Source: Parietaria judaica (lineage: Eukaryota; Streptophyta; Magnoliopsida; Rosales; Urticaceae). From it: a DNA stretch of 64,000 bases. The translations under genes were made by a program, and so were the position numbers. Each line of letters begins with the position of its first letter. Positions within the stretch are counted from its first letter, which is position 1. The stretch is taken from assembly GCA_954871525.1 (NCBI GenBank), contig OX940863.1, positions 42,952,501 through 43,016,500 on the forward strand, read 5' to 3'. Under the pieces are notes generated by a model that was not told the origin of the DNA, searched no databases, and saw only the letters and a program-made list of their open reading frames with translations. This document shows, piece by piece, positions 61,334 to 64,000 of this stretch.

Positions 61334-63461
61334 ATTAATTTTATTACATTAACTTATTTTAATCCCTAAATTGCGAAGCACTATCTCCTAATTTCTATAT
61401 GAAGCCGAGAACGGGTTAAAATCTTTACCGAAAAGTGTTAAAAATTGGTTATCTTACGAGAACAAATACGATGCGTTCTTGATGAAATTTGAGTTGCTAG
61501 ACCTTCTTTAGGGTGGTATTATTATAAATTGGGTTAGTTTTGGCATCAAAAGTTTTTGGAGGTCTCTTAAAATCCAGTTTCAACAATTAATGCGTGCTAA
61601 AAAAAAACTGAGTCTTTTTCCCATTTTCCGAGAAAGAACCCTAATTAAACTATATTTTAAACAACAAATGAACTTCAAAATGCTTGATAATGTGTAATTG
61701 TATCCCATTTACTTATTTTAATACCTAAACAGCGAAGAGCTATCTCCTAGTTTCTATATCAAGCCGTTAATGGGTTAAAACATTAAACGAAAAGTGTTAA
61801 AAATTGGATTTCTTACGAGACCAAATACAATGCGTTCTTGATGAAATTTGAGTTCCTAGACCTTGTTTAGGGTGGTATTATTATAAATTGGGTTAGTTTT
61901 GGCATTGAAAGTTTTTCGAGCTCTCTTAAAATCTAGTTTCAACAATCAACGCCTCCTCCAAAAGTCTTTTTCCCATTTTACGCGAAAGAACTCTTATTAA
62001 AAGATATTTTAAACAAAAAATTAACTTAAAAATGCTTAATAATGTGTAATTTTATTACATTAACTTATTTTAATCCCTAAATTGCGAAGCACTATCTCCT
62101 AATTTCTATATGAAGCCGAGAACGGGTTAAAATCTTTACCGAAAAGTGTTAAAAATTGGTTATCTTACGAGAACAAATACGATGCGTTCTTGATGAAATT
62201 TGAGTTGCTAGACCTTCTTTAGGGTGGTATTATTATAAATTGGGTTAGTTTTGGCATCAAAAGTTTTTGGAGCTCTCTTAAAATCCAGTTTCAACAATTA
62301 ATGCGTGCTAAAAAAAAACTGAGTCTTTTTCCCATTTTCCGAGAAAGAACCCTAATTAAACTATATTTTAAACAACAAATGAACTTCAAAATGCTTGATA
62401 ATGTGTAATTGTATCCCATTTACTTATTTTAATACCTAAACAGCGAAGAGCTATCTCCTAGTTTCTATATCAAGCCGTTAATGGGTTAAAACATTAAACG
62501 AAAAGTGTTAAAAATTGGATTTCTTACGAGACCAAATACAATGCGTTCTTGATGAAATTTGAGTTCCTAGACCTTGTTTAGGGTGGTATTATTATAAATT
62601 GGGTTAGTTTTGGCATTGAAAGTTTTTCGAGCTCTCTTAAAATCTAGTTTCAACAATTAACGCGTCCTCCAAAAGTCTTTTTCCCATTTTACGCGAAAGA
62701 ACTCTTATTAAAAGATATTTTAAACAAAAAATGAACTTAAAAATGCTTAATAATGTGTAATTTTATTACATTAACTTATTTTAATCCCTAAATTGCGAAG
62801 CACTATCTCCTAATTTCTATATGAAGCCGAGAACGGGTTAAAATCTTTACCGAAAAGTGTTAAAAATTTGTTATCTTACGAGAACAAATACGATGCGTTC
62901 TTGATGAAATTTGAGTTGCTAGACCTTCTTTAGGGTGGTATTATTATAATTTGGGTTAGTTTTGGCATTAAAAGTTTTTTTAGCTCTCTTAAAATCCAGT
63001 TTCAACAATTAATGCGTGCTAAAAAAAAACTGAGTCTTTTTCCCATTTTCCGAGAAAGAACCCTAATTAAACTATATTTTAAACAACAAATGAACTTCAA
63101 AATGCTTGATAATGTGTAATTGTATCCCATTTACTTATTTTAATACCTAAACAGCGAAGAGCTATCTCCTAGTTTCTATATCAAGCCGTTAATCGGTTAA
63201 AACTTTTAACGAAAAGTGTTAAAAATTGGTTTTCTTACGAGAGCAAATACGAAGCGTTCTTGATGAAATTTTAGTTCCTAGACATTCTTTAGGGTGGTAT
63301 TATTATAAATTGGGTTAGTTTTGGCATTGACAGTTTTTCGAGCTATCTTAAAATCTAGTTTCAACAATTAACGCCTCCTCCAAAAGTCTTTTTCCCATTT
63401 TACGCGAAAGAACTCTAATTAAAAGATATTTTAAACAAAAAATGAACTAAAAAATGCTTAA
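61334..63461. repeat. Recently duplicated 711 bp A-B dimers
   Basis: A heads at about 61334 (trimmed), 62040 and 62751; B heads at 61688, 62399 and 63110, spaced exactly 711 bp. The first two dimers are nearly identical, including CATTAAACGAAAAG, GCTTGATAATG and TGGCATCAAAAG. The third has diverged or recombined in its B (63110), which reverts to CTTTTAACG and GAGAGCAAATAC. Confidence 0.9.
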
Positions 63462-64000
63462 TAATGTGTAATTTTATTACATTAACTTAATTTAATCCCT
63501 AAATTGCGAAGCACTATCTCCTAGTTTCTATATGAAGCCGAGAATGGGTTAAAATCTTTACCGAAAAGTGTTAAAAATTGGTTATCTTACGAGAGCAAAT
63601 AAAATGCGTTCTTGATGAAATTTGAGTTGCTAGACCTTCTTTAGGGTGGTATTATTATAAATTGGGTTAGTTTTGGCATAAAAAGTTTTTGGAGCTCTCT
63701 TAACATCCTGTTTCAACAATTAATGCGTGCATCAAAAAAAACTGAGTCTTTTTCCCATTTTCCGAGAAAGAACCCTAGTTAAACAATATTTTAAACAACA
63801 AATGAACTTAAAAAATTTTAATCATGTGTAATTGTATCACATTTACTTATTTCAATACCTAAACATCGAAGAGCTGTCTCCTAGTTTTTATATCAAGCCG
63901 TTAATGGGTTAAAACTTTTAACGAAAAGTGTTAAAAATTGGTTTTCTTACGAGAGCTAATACGATGCGTTCTTGATGAAATTTGAGATCCTAGACCTTCT
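63462..64000. repeat. A monomer and partial B monomer at window end
   Basis: An A at 63462-63821 (GCCGAGAATGGG, AATAAAATGCG) is followed by the first 179 bp of a B (TTTTAATCATG junction type, GAGATCCTAGACC). The array is cut by the window and not by a biological edge. Confidence 0.93.

Larger units (their letters stand above)
1..64000. repeat. Satellite DNA array, ~360 bp monomers, spans whole window
   Basis: The sequence repeats every 350-363 bp from the first base to the last with no interruption by unique DNA. I phased monomers on the head motif TAATGTGTAATT and found about 180 starts, all on the + strand. Two families, A and B, alternate except at six places. Both ends of the window lie inside the array, so its true length is unknown. 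There is no gene in this stretch: apart from a few short chance frames, stops occur in every frame of nearly every monomer, and differences between copies change codons freely. Satellites of this type are known from centromeres and pericentromeres of animals and plants; that location is inferred, not seen. Confidence 0.98.

Noticed and set aside
1..64000. CRISPR array or bacterial repeat cassette
   Set aside because: There are no short repeats with unique spacers; the whole 350-363 bp unit repeats, and neighbours are homologous throughout.
1..64000. Telomere-like repeats (TTTAGGG, GGGTTAG) within monomers
   Set aside because: Each occurs singly at a fixed monomer position (CTTTAGGGTGG and TTGGGTTAG), never in tandem, so they are part of the satellite and not telomeric DNA.

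Overview
The whole 64 kb is one head-to-tail satellite DNA array. I see no real gene, RNA gene, transposon or unrelated sequence. The unit is a monomer of about 360 bp; the first copy is 359 bp with 110 G+C by hand count, about 31% GC. I place about 180 successive monomer starts, all in the same orientation. The size, AT-richness, two alternating monomer families and nested higher-order repeats (HORs) point to eukaryotic centromeric or pericentromeric heterochromatin. I do not recognise the family and cannot name the organism. CpG is not depleted (10 seen against about 8.4 expected in monomer 1), which argues against heavy CpG methylation and fits, but does not prove, an invertebrate such as an insect.

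Two families, called A and B here, alternate to give a dimer of about 710-720 bp. A has 'GTAATTTTATTACATTAAC' near its start, 'GAGTTGCTAGACC' in the middle, 'TTAATGCGTGC' and then 'TTCCGAGAAAG'. B has 'GTAATTGTAT', 'GAGTTCCTAGACC', 'TTAACGCGTCC' and then 'ACGCGAAAG', 'ATGCGAAAG' or 'ACGCCAAAG'.

Layout: 1-6431, four-monomer HOR (A1-B1-A2-B2, about 1,433 bp) mixed with shortened A1-B2 dimers; 6432-11821, three five-monomer units of about 1,795-1,800 bp, which contain an A/B chimeric monomer; 10742-13259, overlapping the last of these, a three-monomer rhythm of about 1,080 bp; 13260-24722, eight consecutive four-monomer units; 24723-34657, older, diverged dimers with small deletions; 34658-41787, six-monomer units of 2,139-2,140 bp; 42500-44628, three 709-710 bp dimers; 44629-46061, an isolated four-monomer unit of the left-end type; 46062-50018, diverged dimers that include a displaced copy of the 25.5-26.9 kb segment; 50019-52175, three 719 bp dimers; 52176-55026, an expanded six-monomer unit; 55027-61333, the most diverged stretch; 61334-64000, recently duplicated 711 bp dimers.

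No coding system works here. What the window records is unequal crossing-over and conversion between A and B monomers, with exchange points that often fall in one A-tract. The best candidates for function are a near-CENP-B-box motif in B monomers (one exact match to the degenerate box), short dyads at each monomer head, and a frame of about 75-80 codons in A monomers that is open in only four copies and looks fortuitous.
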